Positions 22,640 through 31,659 are shown, counted from the stretch's first letter. The stretch: DNA of 40,648 nucleotides from Chitinophagales bacterium (GCA_013297745.1 JAAFIM010000025.1:4815-45462); one strand, 5' to 3'. Program-made: numbers and translations. Notes: generated by a model from the letters alone, not told the origin.

Positions 22640-23464
22640 TTATACCACTTTTATCAATATCTTATGCAACCATTCGGTTTGAATATTGCGGGTGATTTGC
22701 CCATTGCGGACGTAGGAAATTTGCCCCGTTTCTTCCGAAACGACTAAGGCTATAATGTTGGAAACTTCAGTTATACCTATAGCAGCGCGGTGTCTAAGCC
22801 CTAATTTTTGGGGAATATCGTTCCGTTCCGACACGGGCAGCACACAACTTGCGGCTATAATTTTCTGCTCGCTGATAATCATCGCGCCGTCGTGCAAGGG
22901 GCTTTCTTTGTTGAAAATGCTGACAATCAATTCGGTGCTGATTTCCGCGTTCATTTTTATCCCAGAACTGTACAAACCCTCCAACCCGCTGCGATAAGCG
23001 ACCAGCATCAACGCACCCGTTTTGGTTTCCGACATTTGTTCTAAAGCCCTAAACAATTCGCGTAAAATGCGCTCTTTTTCTGGGTTTAACGTTTCAGCTT
23101 CTTTATCTTGGCTGAAATTAAACCAGCGCGCGATAAAATTAAACCTTCCCTGCATTGAACCTTGCCCCAACAATAGCAAAAACCGCCTTAGTTCGGGTTG
23201 GAATAGTACCAATAACGCCAAAATCCCCACGTTGATAAATTGCCCCAAGATATTCGTTAACAAAGGCATTTCCAGCGCCTGCACGCCCCACCAAACCATA
23301 TAAATAGAGGCAATTCCCACCGATATATTAAATCCTATGCTGCCTTTTAGCAGCTTGAATACTTTAAAAATGAGATAACCCACGATTAAAATATCCAATA
23401 AATCCCAAATGCTAACGGGAAAAAAGCCAATTTTTAACAAAAATAGGGTAGTAAGTTTCATCAT
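22640..23464 (-). CDS. cdaA: Membrane-bound diadenylate cyclase CdaA
   Basis: CdaA condenses two ATP into cyclic di-AMP, a second messenger for osmotic and cell-wall homeostasis. The 274-aa product has the expected layout: three transmembrane helices in the first 90 residues (DLLDILIVGYLIFKVFKLL, SVGIASIYMVWWGV, FINVGILALLVLFQPELRRF), a linker helix, then the DAC domain with the catalytic DGA (192-194) and RHRAA (224-228) motifs. Two ATGs (23464, 23461) are possible and differ by one residue. The gene that often follows in other bacteria (a YbbR protein) is absent. A separate terminator at 23501-23533 isolates it from mqnE upstream. Confidence 0.94.
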   Translation of the reverse strand: MMKLTTLFLLKIGFFPVSIWDLLDILIVGYLIFKVFKLLKGSIGFNISVGIASIYMVWWGVQALEMPLLTNILGQFINVGILALLVLFQPELRRFLLLLGQGSMQGRFNFIARWFNFSQDKEAETLNPEKERILRELFRALEQMSETKTGALMLVAYRSGLEGLYSSGIKMNAEISTELIVSIFNKESPLHDGAMIISEQKIIAASCVLPVSERNDIPQKLGLRHRAAIGITEVSNIIALVVSEETGQISYVRNGQITRNIQTEWLHKILIKVV

Positions 23465-23500
23465 TTTGAACGGTAGAGTTTTTTAGTAATGGTTGAAAAC

Positions 23501-23533
23501 AAAAAAAGCCTAAAACGGTAAGGTTAAAGGCTT
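23501..23533 (-). terminator. Intrinsic terminator of mqnE
   Basis: AGGCTT (23528-23533) pairs with AAGCCT (23506-23511). On the minus strand the stem is followed by a T-run. It lies about 50 nt past the mqnE stop and before cdaA. Confidence 0.55.
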
Positions 23534-23585
23534 AGTTAAATTATAGAGATAGCAAATTATCTTACGAGATAGCAGAATATCAACT

Positions 23586-24770
23586 TTATTGCACCACGGG
23601 TAGAGCGATAAACCCTTGTGTGGGCGTCGGTGCGGGCGGGTCTTGTTGGGTATAATCGTTCATAACGTTGTACAAAGTATCCCGTTCTATGGGTTGGCGG
23701 CCGACTTGGCGGATTAATTTCACCAACTCCAGAGTGGAAAGGGCAGGGTTTTGTTCTTCTGCGCCAGCCATTGAGTAAATTTTGGTGGTGTCGTCTATAG
23801 TGCCGTCCAAATCATCCACGCCAAAAGCCAGCGACAATTGGGCTACATTCCTACCTATCATCGGCCAATAGGCTTTGATATGGTCAAAATTGTGCAAATA
23901 AATGCGGCTTATGGCATAGTTGCGCAAATCTTCCACCACGCTGACCTCTTTTAGGTGGCTCAGTTCATTGTTTTGGTTTCTAAACTTGAGCGGGATAAAG
24001 GTTTGAAACCCTTTTGTTTGTTCCTGTAAGTTTCTCAACCAATCCAAATGATGTACGCGATGTTCGTATTTTTCTATATGCCCGTACAACATCGTGGCGT
24101 TGGTGCGCAAGCCCAATTCGTGCGCTATTTTATGCAATTCTATCCACTCTGCGCCCGTACATTTGCCCCCAGCGATTTGGTCGCGAATTTCGGGGTGGAA
24201 TATCTCCGCGCCCCCGCCAGGGATAGAGTCTAAGCCCGCTTTTATCAACCGTTCCAATCCTTCGCGGTAGGAAACTTTGGCTTTTTTGAAAATATAATGA
24301 AATTCTACAGGGGTTAGCGCTTTGACGTGCAAATCGGGGCGATGCGCTTTTATCGCACGGAACAAATCCTCATAAAATTTTAAATCGTATTGCGGCAATA
24401 CCCCCCCAACAATATGCACTTCAGTAACGGGTTCGTGGTCGTATTTTTTCACCAAATTGAGCATTTCCTCAAGTGTATATTCCCAACCTTCGCTTCTTTT
24501 CTTGATTAGGCGCGAATAAGAGCAAAAAGTGCAGGTGTAAATGCACACGTTGGTGGGTTCTAGGTGAAAATTGCGGTTGAAAAAGGTTTTATTCCCGTGC
24601 AAACGCTCGCGGACGCTGTTGGCCAAAGTTCCCAAATAGCTCAAAGGCGCGTGTTGGTACAAATATAAACAATCTTCGTTGCTAATGGGCTGCTGTTCGG
24701 CGACTTTCTGCGCTATACTTTTGAGTTCGGGGGCAAGTTGCGAACTATTTAATAGAATATCTAAAGACAT
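23586..24770 (-). CDS. mqnE: Aminofutalosine synthase MqnE (radical SAM)
   Basis: MqnE is the radical SAM enzyme that joins the adenosyl radical to a chorismate-derived enolpyruvyl benzoate, giving aminofutalosine in the futalosine route to menaquinone. The 394-aa product, from ATG 24770, shows the cluster motif CIYTCTFC (Cys76, Cys80, Cys83), VRERLHGNKTFFNRNFHLEPTNVC before it, TEVHIVGGVLPQYDLKFYEDLFRAI, HVKALTPVEF, the signature GLDSIPGGGAEIF, and LRTNATMLYGHIE. These fit MqnE better than the related MqnC. An upstream ATG at 24833 would add 21 unrelated hydrophobic residues. No other menaquinone gene lies in the window. An inverted repeat sits in its leader. Confidence 0.92.
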   Translation of the reverse strand: MSLDILLNSSQLAPELKSIAQKVAEQQPISNEDCLYLYQHAPLSYLGTLANSVRERLHGNKTFFNRNFHLEPTNVCIYTCTFCSYSRLIKKRSEGWEYTLEEMLNLVKKYDHEPVTEVHIVGGVLPQYDLKFYEDLFRAIKAHRPDLHVKALTPVEFHYIFKKAKVSYREGLERLIKAGLDSIPGGGAEIFHPEIRDQIAGGKCTGAEWIELHKIAHELGLRTNATMLYGHIEKYEHRVHHLDWLRNLQEQTKGFQTFIPLKFRNQNNELSHLKEVSVVEDLRNYAISRIYLHNFDHIKAYWPMIGRNVAQLSLAFGVDDLDGTIDDTTKIYSMAGAEEQNPALSTLELVKLIRQVGRQPIERDTLYNVMNDYTQQDPPAPTPTQGFIALPVVQ

Positions 24771-24803
24771 AAGCTGTAATAAGAGGCTAATTTTAGAAAA
24801 AAA

Positions 24804-24835
24804 ATTTGCACATAGAAACAGTTCCACGTGCAAAT
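24804..24835. promoter_or_regulatory. Inverted repeat upstream of mqnE
   Basis: ATTTGCAC (24804-24811) and GTGCAAAT (24828-24835) are perfect inverted arms with a 16-bp centre, 34 bp upstream of the mqnE start. It could be an operator or an RNA hairpin in the leader. No regulator is identified. Confidence 0.35.
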
Positions 24836-24940
24836 AGTTTATAAATGGAAAAAATTATACAGAATTAAAAAAATAAGTGTGTAATGATAGCGTAAATTAT
24901 TTAAAATAGTGGAGTTACAAGAGTGTAGATTTTTACAATA

Positions 24941-25115
24941 GCACGGGGTTTTACACCCCGTGCGGTAGATAAAATAAACCTTATTAGTGTTGGGTTTTAC
25001 ACCCAACACACCAAAAATATACATATTTTATAAAATTTTATTCTTGCGTTGGGCGTTGGGTGTAAAATCCAACGCTAATAAGATTTTTCACCGCGTGGGG
25101 TATAAAACCCCACGC
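24941..25115. repeat. Array of four hairpins in nested mirror order
   Basis: Hairpins lie at 24941-24963 (GCACGGGG...CCCCGTGC), 24987-25009 (GTGTTGGGT...ACCCAACAC), 25046-25075 (GCGTTGG...CCAACGC) and 25093-25115 (GCGTGGGG...CCCCACGC). The two inner ones are also inverted copies of each other (CTTATTAGTGTTGGG against CCAACGCTAATAAG), as are the two outer ones. The array occupies most of the 24771-25214 gap between mqnE and the gene at 25215. It matches the element at 14699-14856 in its GGGGTTTTACACCCC core. Confidence 0.8.
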
Positions 25116-25214
25116 TCTCGCTTATTTTTATAATTATAGTGCAATATCTCTTATTACACACTTACTTTTTAAATTCTGTATTATTCACTGTAGATAGGTT
25201 TTGCCCGTCATCAG

Positions 25215-25976
25215 CTAAGCCTGTTTGATAAATCGCAGCAGTTCGCGCACTTGGTTGAGGAAACGCGCATCTTCCGACAATTTGCCTATAGCTTCCTCAG
25301 CGCCGCGTTTGAGCTGTTCGTGTGCTTGTTGATTGTCTTGTCTTTCGTTATTGATAGCCGTTTGTTGTTTTTCTATCCGTTTTTCTATCCGTTCGATACG
25401 GTGTAAGAGTTGGGAGTATTCAGAATCATTTTGCGAAGCATCAAAACGCTGCACAAGGTGGTGAATTTCATCCACTTTTGACCTTAATATGTTCACGTCC
25501 TCGCGCGGGTAGTGTATTTTCCCCCGTATATTTTCCAACTTGTACATAATAAACTCGTGCAAGCGTATCAACGGGCGCAATAAGGTTAGCAACAGTGCCG
25601 CCGCCGATGCCCAATAACCCAAACCGCTCACTTCCAACCACGCCAATAGATAAAATGCCAGCGCGGAGATAATATGCAATACCAACGCCACCATTAGATA
25701 ACGCTTCGCTATACTTTGCGCGTAAGCTCTATCCTCTTGAGATACTGCAATACCTGTGGCGGCGGACACATCAGCATCAGCCAAAACCTCCCGCGCGCGA
25801 AAGTGCATATTCCAAGGGATGGTAACGACCGACAGCAGCCAAAAAAATGCGGCTACACCCACCACCCAATCTATAGGTTTGCCCATATTAAATTGGAGGT
25901 ACGCGCCCGTGCCATAGATTAGCACCAAAATAAGGCTTGTGGCGAGCATCAAGCTGATAATTTGAGAAAATCGCAT
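25215..25976 (-). CDS. Four-helix membrane protein with C-terminal coiled coil
   Basis: The 253-aa product has two transmembrane pairs: about residues 5-27 and 38-57, then 92-113 and 120-140. Between them lies a short loop with REVLADADVSAATGIAVSQEDRAYAQ. The C-terminal third (about 165-245) is strongly charged and helical (VDEIHHLVQRFD, LLHRIERIEKRIEKQQTAINNERQDNQQAHEQLKRGAEEAIGKL), a probable coiled coil in the cytoplasm. I recognise no family. It lies 42 nt downstream of another small membrane protein gene of the same strand and may be cotranscribed with it. A structural or signalling role at the inner membrane is possible. Confidence 0.7.
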   Translation of the reverse strand: MRFSQIISLMLATSLILVLIYGTGAYLQFNMGKPIDWVVGVAAFFWLLSVVTIPWNMHFRAREVLADADVSAATGIAVSQEDRAYAQSIAKRYLMVALVLHIISALAFYLLAWLEVSGLGYWASAAALLLTLLRPLIRLHEFIMYKLENIRGKIHYPREDVNILRSKVDEIHHLVQRFDASQNDSEYSQLLHRIERIEKRIEKQQTAINNERQDNQQAHEQLKRGAEEAIGKLSEDARFLNQVRELLRFIKQA

Positions 25977-26018
25977 ATATTGGGGTTATTTAGGGGTTTA
26001 TAAATGGCTAAAAAAAGC

Positions 26019-26372
26019 TTATTGTTTCAGCACTTTTTCCAACAATTCGGGGCAGGTGTTGAAAATTTCTTCATTCACTTTGGTCACATACATTTCTTCT
26101 TCTTCATTGGTTAGGGCATCGTCATATAGCGAAAAATTTTCGCCAAAACATTCATATAAGCCGCTCGCAAATTGAAAATCTTCTTTACTTTGTTCATAAC
26201 GAGACTGTTGTACTTCGGATTTTGCCGCACATTCACAAAATTGTTGGGCTATTGTTTTTACGGGAACGCGTTGATAAAAAAACATAAAATAGACAGTTAG
26301 CCCAAAAAGGGTAAGCACCACCACAATAAAGCCGATAATAATCATATTGGCGCGTGATAATTTTAAAGCCAT
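26019..26372 (-). CDS. Small single-pass membrane protein with cysteine-containing exterior domain
   Basis: The 117-aa product, from ATG 26372, begins MALKLSRANMIIIGFIVVV and has one transmembrane helix (about residues 9-31). An external part of about 85 residues carries cysteines in FCECAAKSE, LYECFGENF and NTCPELLEK. It is acidic and helical near the end (TNEEEEMYVTKVNEEIF). A start at 26525 would add 51 residues that overlap the divergent promoter region, so I reject it. I recognise no named family. It precedes the four-helix membrane protein gene on the same strand, and a promoter-like TTG-N18-TACTTTTG lies about 75 nt upstream. Confidence 0.65.
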   Translation of the reverse strand: MALKLSRANMIIIGFIVVVLTLFGLTVYFMFFYQRVPVKTIAQQFCECAAKSEVQQSRYEQSKEDFQFASGLYECFGENFSLYDDALTNEEEEMYVTKVNEEIFNTCPELLEKVLKQ

Positions 26373-26447
26373 AAGGATAAAAAAGGTTTTTAGGTTGAGA
26401 AAAGGCTTGTATTTGATTGGTAAAAGGTATAAAATTATACAGTTGCG

Positions 26448-26476
26448 CAAAAGTAAAGTTTTTTCGCATAGTACAA
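26448..26476 (-). promoter_or_regulatory. Bacteroidota-type promoter for the gene at 26372
   Basis: On the minus strand, TTG (26476-26474), an 18-bp spacer and TACTTTTG (26455-26448) match the phylum's -33/-7 arrangement. The predicted leader is about 70 nt. Confidence 0.5.
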
Positions 26477-26477
26477 T

Positions 26478-26517
26478 TATTTTTGGATAAAAAGTTGCTG
26501 TTTTTTTATTATTTTTG
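26478..26517 (+). promoter_or_regulatory. Candidate promoter region of the CHAT gene
   Basis: Two exact TAnnTTTG matches (26478-26485 and 26510-26517) lie upstream of the CHAT gene, without an ideal -33 partner. Overlapping them, TTGG-N8-TTGC (26483-26498) has the exact GG-N10-GC spacing of a sigma-54 -24/-12 promoter, though the CAC bases after GG are absent. Both readings are tentative. Confidence 0.35.
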
Positions 26518-26590
26518 CTATTCAAAGCTATCTATTACCAAAAAAAGATGTTTATTTGCAGCCTCAAAGCAAAAAATCGCTAACTATAAA

Positions 26591-29500
26591 ATGAAAAAGT
26601 TTTGGTATCTATATTTAATTGTTGTTGGTATAGCTTTAATCAGTTTGGTGCAAAGTTGTGTTAGGGCGAATAGCCAAGAGCCTAATAGTCAGCCCATACT
26701 AGGTTTTAGGGCGTATTGCGATAAAGCTGAATTTTATTATGGACAAGTTGATTATAGGTTGGCTTATGCGCATTTGGATACAGCCATACAACAAGCAGAA
26801 AAGGAACAAGATTGGCTTTGGGTGGGAAGAATGAGTGTGCGTTATGTGCAAATTTTGGCGGAGATGACGCGCGAAAAGATGCTAACAGATGAATTGTGGC
26901 GGCAAAAAGTGGATAAAATCCAACAAACATTATCCAATCAACAAGCTCAACACCCAGCATTGGAGGGTTATATTATCGTCAACTCCCAGCTATTGGATTT
27001 TAATGCGGATTCGGCTTTGATTTATTCAGCCCGTTTGTTGGCTATAGCCGAAAAAGAGCAAGAATGGGGTTTAGTATTTAGTGGAAATTTGCCAATAGCC
27101 CGTTTTTTATTCGCAGAAAAACGATTTGAGGAGTTGAAAAATTTAGCAGCTATATTAGATTTGATATACAATCAGCATTTGGATGAAGAAATAGAAGCTT
27201 ATTTTGCTTTTCCCGCCTCGGATTATTCAGATTATAGCGAAATTATGGTCTTAGCGGCTCGCGCGGATACAGATACAGAAACTATAGAAAAAATATGGTT
27301 TAATTTGTCCGAAAAATTAGCGCACTACAAACACCCTATCAGTATAAATCTGCTGAATACCTATGACAAGTTGGCTAATTTGCGAGATGACAAAAAAGAT
27401 TATCGCTATAGTGTGCAGTTGAGGGAGAAAAGTCTGCGTTTAATAGCACAAAAACAGCAGTTGTCGGATAATGATAGTATGCTTTGGGCGGCTGTGTTGG
27501 GCGGATTGGCGCGTGATTACCAACAAATTAATCAACCACAAACAGCCTTGTCGTTTGCTGATAAATCTATAGCTATTTATGAAAAAATAGATTATACAAG
27601 CCAGGACGAAAATTTTATCCAACAGGCTAAAAGTGCTTTGATAGATGCGTATATTTCCAAAATTAAGCTGTTTATTGATAATCAACAATGGGAAAATATA
27701 CCCTCACTGCTAAAAACTGCCAAAACATATCTCAAAAGTATAGAAAATACCAAAGCGGGAGAGGGCAATAAAGTACAACTTTATCGGGCAGAAATAGACT
27801 TTTATTCACAACAGAAAAAAAATGAACAAGCACTTAAGTTGCTCAAAGAGTTGGAGGTTTGGTTGTTTAAAATCCAAGATATAAACACTGCATATTTACT
27901 AGATTATTATCAAACAGCAGCCCAGACTTATATGGGTGCGGGGCAAGCGAAAAAAGGTTTAGAGATGATTCAGCGGCAATATGTCATAATTCAATCACAA
28001 CCCAACCCCGTTTATAGCATTTATGGTTTGCCTTCGTTTGATGATTTAATTGATAAAAACTCTGGTTTGCAGATTGCCAACTCGCAGCTAAATTGTCTTT
28101 CTGCTATGGTCAAACAAGACAGCAGTTATTGGGTGAATGATAGTTTTGTGCAAAGTTATTGGCAAACAGCCAAATTAACCACCCGTTTATTTGAGTACAA
28201 TTTTATCCACCTAAATTCTCAACAGTCGAAAGCCGATTTTATCCAACTGTTGTATGCTACTTATGACCAAGTGATGGAAATCGGCCAACATTTGCACCAA
28301 AAAACTCAAGATACTGCTTATTTACATCAAGTTTGGAGATGGAGTGAGCAAACCAAATCTATGTTTTTGCTGCAAATGCTTTGTGGGGAGGAAAGGCAGC
28401 GATTTGCTGGTGTGCCTGATTCTATAATACTAACAGAACAACAATTGCGCCGTAATTGGATATATTATGAACAAAAATTGATGAGTGCCAACAAAGCGGA
28501 TACAGCCCAATATAATCGGATTAAAAACACTTTGTCCCAAATTCAAACCCAACAAACTGCTTTTAATACCCAGCTTCAAACAGATTATCCCAAATATCAT
28601 CAATTGCAGTACGCTTCTCCTATAGTGGAGATGGGTGAGGTGCAAAAAACCCTACAGGATTCTTCCCAAATGCTTTCTTTTTGGGTGGGCAACGAATATA
28701 TCTATATTTTTGCGGTGGGCAAACAGCATTCCCAATTGCGTAAATATCCTATAGAGGCAGCATATAATACCCTTAATGCTTTAATCCCGCTTTATGCTGA
28801 CCCCAAGAGTGATGGGCAACAGCTTCAAAAATTATCTTTTAGCCTTTATCAAAATTATCTGCTCCCGAGTATTGATAGCCAAACCAACGAACTGGTGATT
28901 GTGGCGGATGGATTATTTACTTATCTACCTTTTGAGGCTTTGGTGGCTTCTGATTTGGGCAAAAATTCAGCAAGGGAATGGGATTATTTGCTCCAAAGGT
29001 ATAAATTTTCTTACCATTATTCTGCTTCGCTGTACCAAACGCTACAAACCCGCGAAAGTCAAGCTAGCAATTGGCAAATTTTGGGTATGGCGGCAGATTA
29101 TCAACTTTTGGACGATTTTTATAAACACGATTCTATTCTGGCTAAAAAACGCCCTCCTCAACAAAAAAAGATGCGCCAAACCCTTTTGCCGCTCAAAGGT
29201 GCAGCGGATGAAATTAATAAATTGCCTGAAATTTATCGGGGTTATTTTGTAACGGGCGCAGCAGCTACTGAATATGAATTTGTACAAAATGCGCCTTATT
29301 ATGGTATTTTACATTTGGCTATGCATAATGTGGTAAATGCGGAAATTGCTGAACAATCGGGTTTAGTTTTTACCGAAAATGTGGATACTTTGAATGATAA
29401 TTTTCTCCAAAGTGAGGAGATTAAAAGGTTAGATTTAGCGGCTGATTTGGTCATTTTGCCCGCTTGCGAAACTGGTTTTGGCAAATATAAGCGCGGCGAG

Positions 29501-29857
29501 GCAGGAATTAGTGTAGGGCGAAGTTTTATATATGCAGGGGCGAGCAGCTTGTTGATGGGTTTGTGGTCGCCCAACGATTACACCACGCCCAAAATTAGCC
29601 TTAAGTTTTACGAATATCTCCAACAAGGATTTAGTAAAAACGAAGCTTTGCAGCGTTCAAAATTGGATTATTTGCAAACCGCAAAAGGCGAGGCTGCGCA
29701 TCCTGCGTTGTGGGCTAGTCTGCTGCAAGTGGGCAATACAAAAAATATCGTACCAGCCAGCCGCATCACGATTTGGTGGTATTTTATCCCATTGGCTGCT
29801 GTGGCTTTGGTGGGGCTTTGGGCGCGCAATGCGCTGAAACAAAGGCGAAAATTCTAA
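26591..29857 (+). CDS. Lipoprotein with TPR-like region and C-terminal CHAT protease domain
   Basis: From ATG 26591 the product is 1088 aa. A lipoprotein signal (lipobox LVQSC) is followed by about 700 residues of helical TPR-like repeats (YGQVDYRLAYAHLDTAIQQAEKEQDW; QPQTALSFADKSIAIYEKIDY; NEQALKLLKELEVW). The C-terminal CHAT domain is a caspase-like cysteine protease fold, with LHLAMHN (His912) and LPACETGFGKYKRGEAG (Cys959) as the His-Cys dyad, then SSLLMGLWSPND. A transmembrane helix near 1060-1080 (IWWYFIPLAAVALVGLW) and a basic tail end the protein. This implies a periplasmic CHAT domain fixed at both ends. Upstream ATG 26417 lies in the leader and would remove the signal peptide. CHAT-TPR proteins are common in Bacteroidota, but targets are mostly unknown. 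Confidence 0.87.
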   Translation: MKKFWYLYLIVVGIALISLVQSCVRANSQEPNSQPILGFRAYCDKAEFYYGQVDYRLAYAHLDTAIQQAEKEQDWLWVGRMSVRYVQILAEMTREKMLTDELWRQKVDKIQQTLSNQQAQHPALEGYIIVNSQLLDFNADSALIYSARLLAIAEKEQEWGLVFSGNLPIARFLFAEKRFEELKNLAAILDLIYNQHLDEEIEAYFAFPASDYSDYSEIMVLAARADTDTETIEKIWFNLSEKLAHYKHPISINLLNTYDKLANLRDDKKDYRYSVQLREKSLRLIAQKQQLSDNDSMLWAAVLGGLARDYQQINQPQTALSFADKSIAIYEKIDYTSQDENFIQQAKSALIDAYISKIKLFIDNQQWENIPSLLKTAKTYLKSIENTKAGEGNKVQLYRAEIDFYSQQKKNEQALKLLKELEVWLFKIQDINTAYLLDYYQTAAQTYMGAGQAKKGLEMIQRQYVIIQSQPNPVYSIYGLPSFDDLIDKNSGLQIANSQLNCLSAMVKQDSSYWVNDSFVQSYWQTAKLTTRLFEYNFIHLNSQQSKADFIQLLYATYDQVMEIGQHLHQKTQDTAYLHQVWRWSEQTKSMFLLQMLCGEERQRFAGVPDSIILTEQQLRRNWIYYEQKLMSANKADTAQYNRIKNTLSQIQTQQTAFNTQLQTDYPKYHQLQYASPIVEMGEVQKTLQDSSQMLSFWVGNEYIYIFAVGKQHSQLRKYPIEAAYNTLNALIPLYADPKSDGQQLQKLSFSLYQNYLLPSIDSQTNELVIVADGLFTYLPFEALVASDLGKNSAREWDYLLQRYKFSYHYSASLYQTLQTRESQASNWQILGMAADYQLLDDFYKHDSILAKKRPPQQKKMRQTLLPLKGAADEINKLPEIYRGYFVTGAAATEYEFVQNAPYYGILHLAMHNVVNAEIAEQSGLVFTENVDTLNDNFLQSEEIKRLDLAADLVILPACETGFGKYKRGEAGISVGRSFIYAGASSLLMGLWSPNDYTTPKISLKFYEYLQQGFSKNEALQRSKLDYLQTAKGEAAHPALWASLLQVGNTKNIVPASRITIWWYFIPLAAVALVGLWARNALKQRRKF

Positions 29858-29957
29858 TGTAGCATCTACATTTACGGTCAAACATCAATTGGGGCAATTT
29901 AAAGATTTATATAAATTTTATCCCCATATTCAAAAAAATAAAATATATACTAGTATT

Positions 29958-31520
29958 ATGGCTATGCTTATTGGCACAATTTTTAAATTAGGGTTAAAAT
30001 TACGGTATAAATTTGCTTATTCGCACAGTTCGGCTATACAACAACAGCAAGAAACTTTGCTAAAATTATTGAAACAAGCCAATCATACCCAATTGGGAAC
30101 TCATTATCATTTTGATAAAATAAGTCAAGAACAAGATTTTATTCAGCAGTTTCAGCAGCAATTACCCATCGTCAATTATCAGCAAATGTTTAGCAATTGG
30201 TGGAAAAAAGCATTGGACGGGGGCGAAAATATAGCTTGGCCGGGCAAAATTAAATACTTTGCGTTAAGCTCTGGTACTACGGAGAATAGCAGCAAATACA
30301 TTCCAGTGTCGAGTGAGATGATAAAATCTATGCGCCGTACCAGTTTAAGAGTTTTTGGTTGTGATGATGCGCTCAAGATGCCCAATAATTTTTTTGAAGG
30401 CGACTTTTTATTGGTAGGTTCTTGTTCTCAACTCAAACCTTATCAAGAACAATCCGATATTTTGGTGGGGGATGTGAGTGGTATCAACACGGGCAAAATT
30501 CCCAAATGGTTTGAGCATTTTTATAAACCGGGCAAAGCCGTTTCTGACCTGCCCGATTGGGAGCATCGCTTGGCTGCTATGGTCAAAAATGCGCCTAATT
30601 GGGATATAAAAATGATAGCTGGTATCCCTTCTTGGGTGCAAATGGTGTTGGAGGAAATTATAAAAACTTATCAATTAAAAGATATTAGCCAAATTTGGCC
30701 GAATCTGCAAGTCTATGCCTCTGGTGGGATAGCTTTTGCACCTTACAAACCCCGTTTTGAAAAACTAATTGGCAAGTCTATCATTTATTTGGATACTTAT
30801 TATACTTCGGAGGGTTCTTTGGCTGCACAAACTGATTTTAAAAATTCAGCTATGCCTTTAGAGTTGATGCTCAATAATGGCATTTTTTTTGAATTTGTGG
30901 AGTTCAACGATGATAATTTTCCTGACGGCGAAATTGCCCCCCACGCGCAAGCGATAGCTATAGATAAGGTAAAACTAAATGTCAATTATGCTTTGGTTAT
31001 CAGCACCTGTTCGGGGGCTTGGCGTTATCTTATCGGGGATACGGTCAAATTTGTTAGCCTTAGCCCGCCACAGATTTTAATCACAGGCCGCACCAAACAG
31101 TTTTTGAGCCTTACAGGGGAGCATCTTTCCGTTGATAATATGAATGCGGCTATATTGGCTGCCGAAGCACATTTTCAGCTTGATATTCTAGAATTTACCG
31201 TCAAAGGGCATAAAGTGGACGAAACACATTTCCAACATACTTGGTTTATAGGTTTGAGAAATCCCTCCAGCACAGCGCATATCAACACGCAAATTATTGA
31301 GTTTATAGATAGCTTTTTGCAAAAAAATAACGATGATTATTGTACCGAACGCAAGCATAATTTGTTAAAAACCATAAAAGCAGAGATTCTTCCCGTTAGT
31401 GCTTTTTATGATTTCCAAAAATCACAGGGCAAAATGGGCGGACAGGTCAAATTCCCGCGGGTTATGAATGATAATCAATATCAACAATGGGTTGGTTTTT
31501 TAAAAAACACTAAAATTTAA
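29958..31520 (+). CDS. GH3-family acyl-adenylate/amido synthetase-like protein
   Basis: The 520-aa product (ATG 29958; ATG 29889 would add 23 residues) belongs to the GH3 auxin-responsive family of the adenylate-forming enzymes. These activate a carboxylic acid with ATP and can couple it to an amino acid. All three ATP motifs are visible: SSGTTENSSKYIPVS, the YYTSEGS segment, and WRYLIGDTVKFVS followed by ITGRTKQFLSLTGEHLS. The length is close to the 500-600 aa of the family. The bacterial substrate is unknown. It lies 100 nt downstream of the CHAT gene in the same direction; no terminator is visible between them. A new promoter follows its stop. Confidence 0.9.
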   Translation: MAMLIGTIFKLGLKLRYKFAYSHSSAIQQQQETLLKLLKQANHTQLGTHYHFDKISQEQDFIQQFQQQLPIVNYQQMFSNWWKKALDGGENIAWPGKIKYFALSSGTTENSSKYIPVSSEMIKSMRRTSLRVFGCDDALKMPNNFFEGDFLLVGSCSQLKPYQEQSDILVGDVSGINTGKIPKWFEHFYKPGKAVSDLPDWEHRLAAMVKNAPNWDIKMIAGIPSWVQMVLEEIIKTYQLKDISQIWPNLQVYASGGIAFAPYKPRFEKLIGKSIIYLDTYYTSEGSLAAQTDFKNSAMPLELMLNNGIFFEFVEFNDDNFPDGEIAPHAQAIAIDKVKLNVNYALVISTCSGAWRYLIGDTVKFVSLSPPQILITGRTKQFLSLTGEHLSVDNMNAAILAAEAHFQLDILEFTVKGHKVDETHFQHTWFIGLRNPSSTAHINTQIIEFIDSFLQKNNDDYCTERKHNLLKTIKAEILPVSAFYDFQKSQGKMGGQVKFPRVMNDNQYQQWVGFLKNTKI

Positions 31521-31541
31521 CCTTCAAATCTAATTTTTATT

Positions 31542-31549
31542 TACCTTTG
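31542..31549 (+). promoter_or_regulatory. -7 element for the actin-like operon
   Basis: TACCTTTG is an exact TAnnTTTG match lying 22 nt past the GH3 gene stop and 110 nt upstream of the actin-like gene. The -33 partner is weak. It suggests that the operon has its own promoter. Confidence 0.45.
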
Positions 31550-31659
31550 TGCTGTTTTTCGCAGTTAGCATTTGTTGAAAAAATACAACTAATATCGCAA
31601 GAGTTGGATAAAAATAATGGGTATATCATAAATCAAACAAAACACACCATCACAATAAT

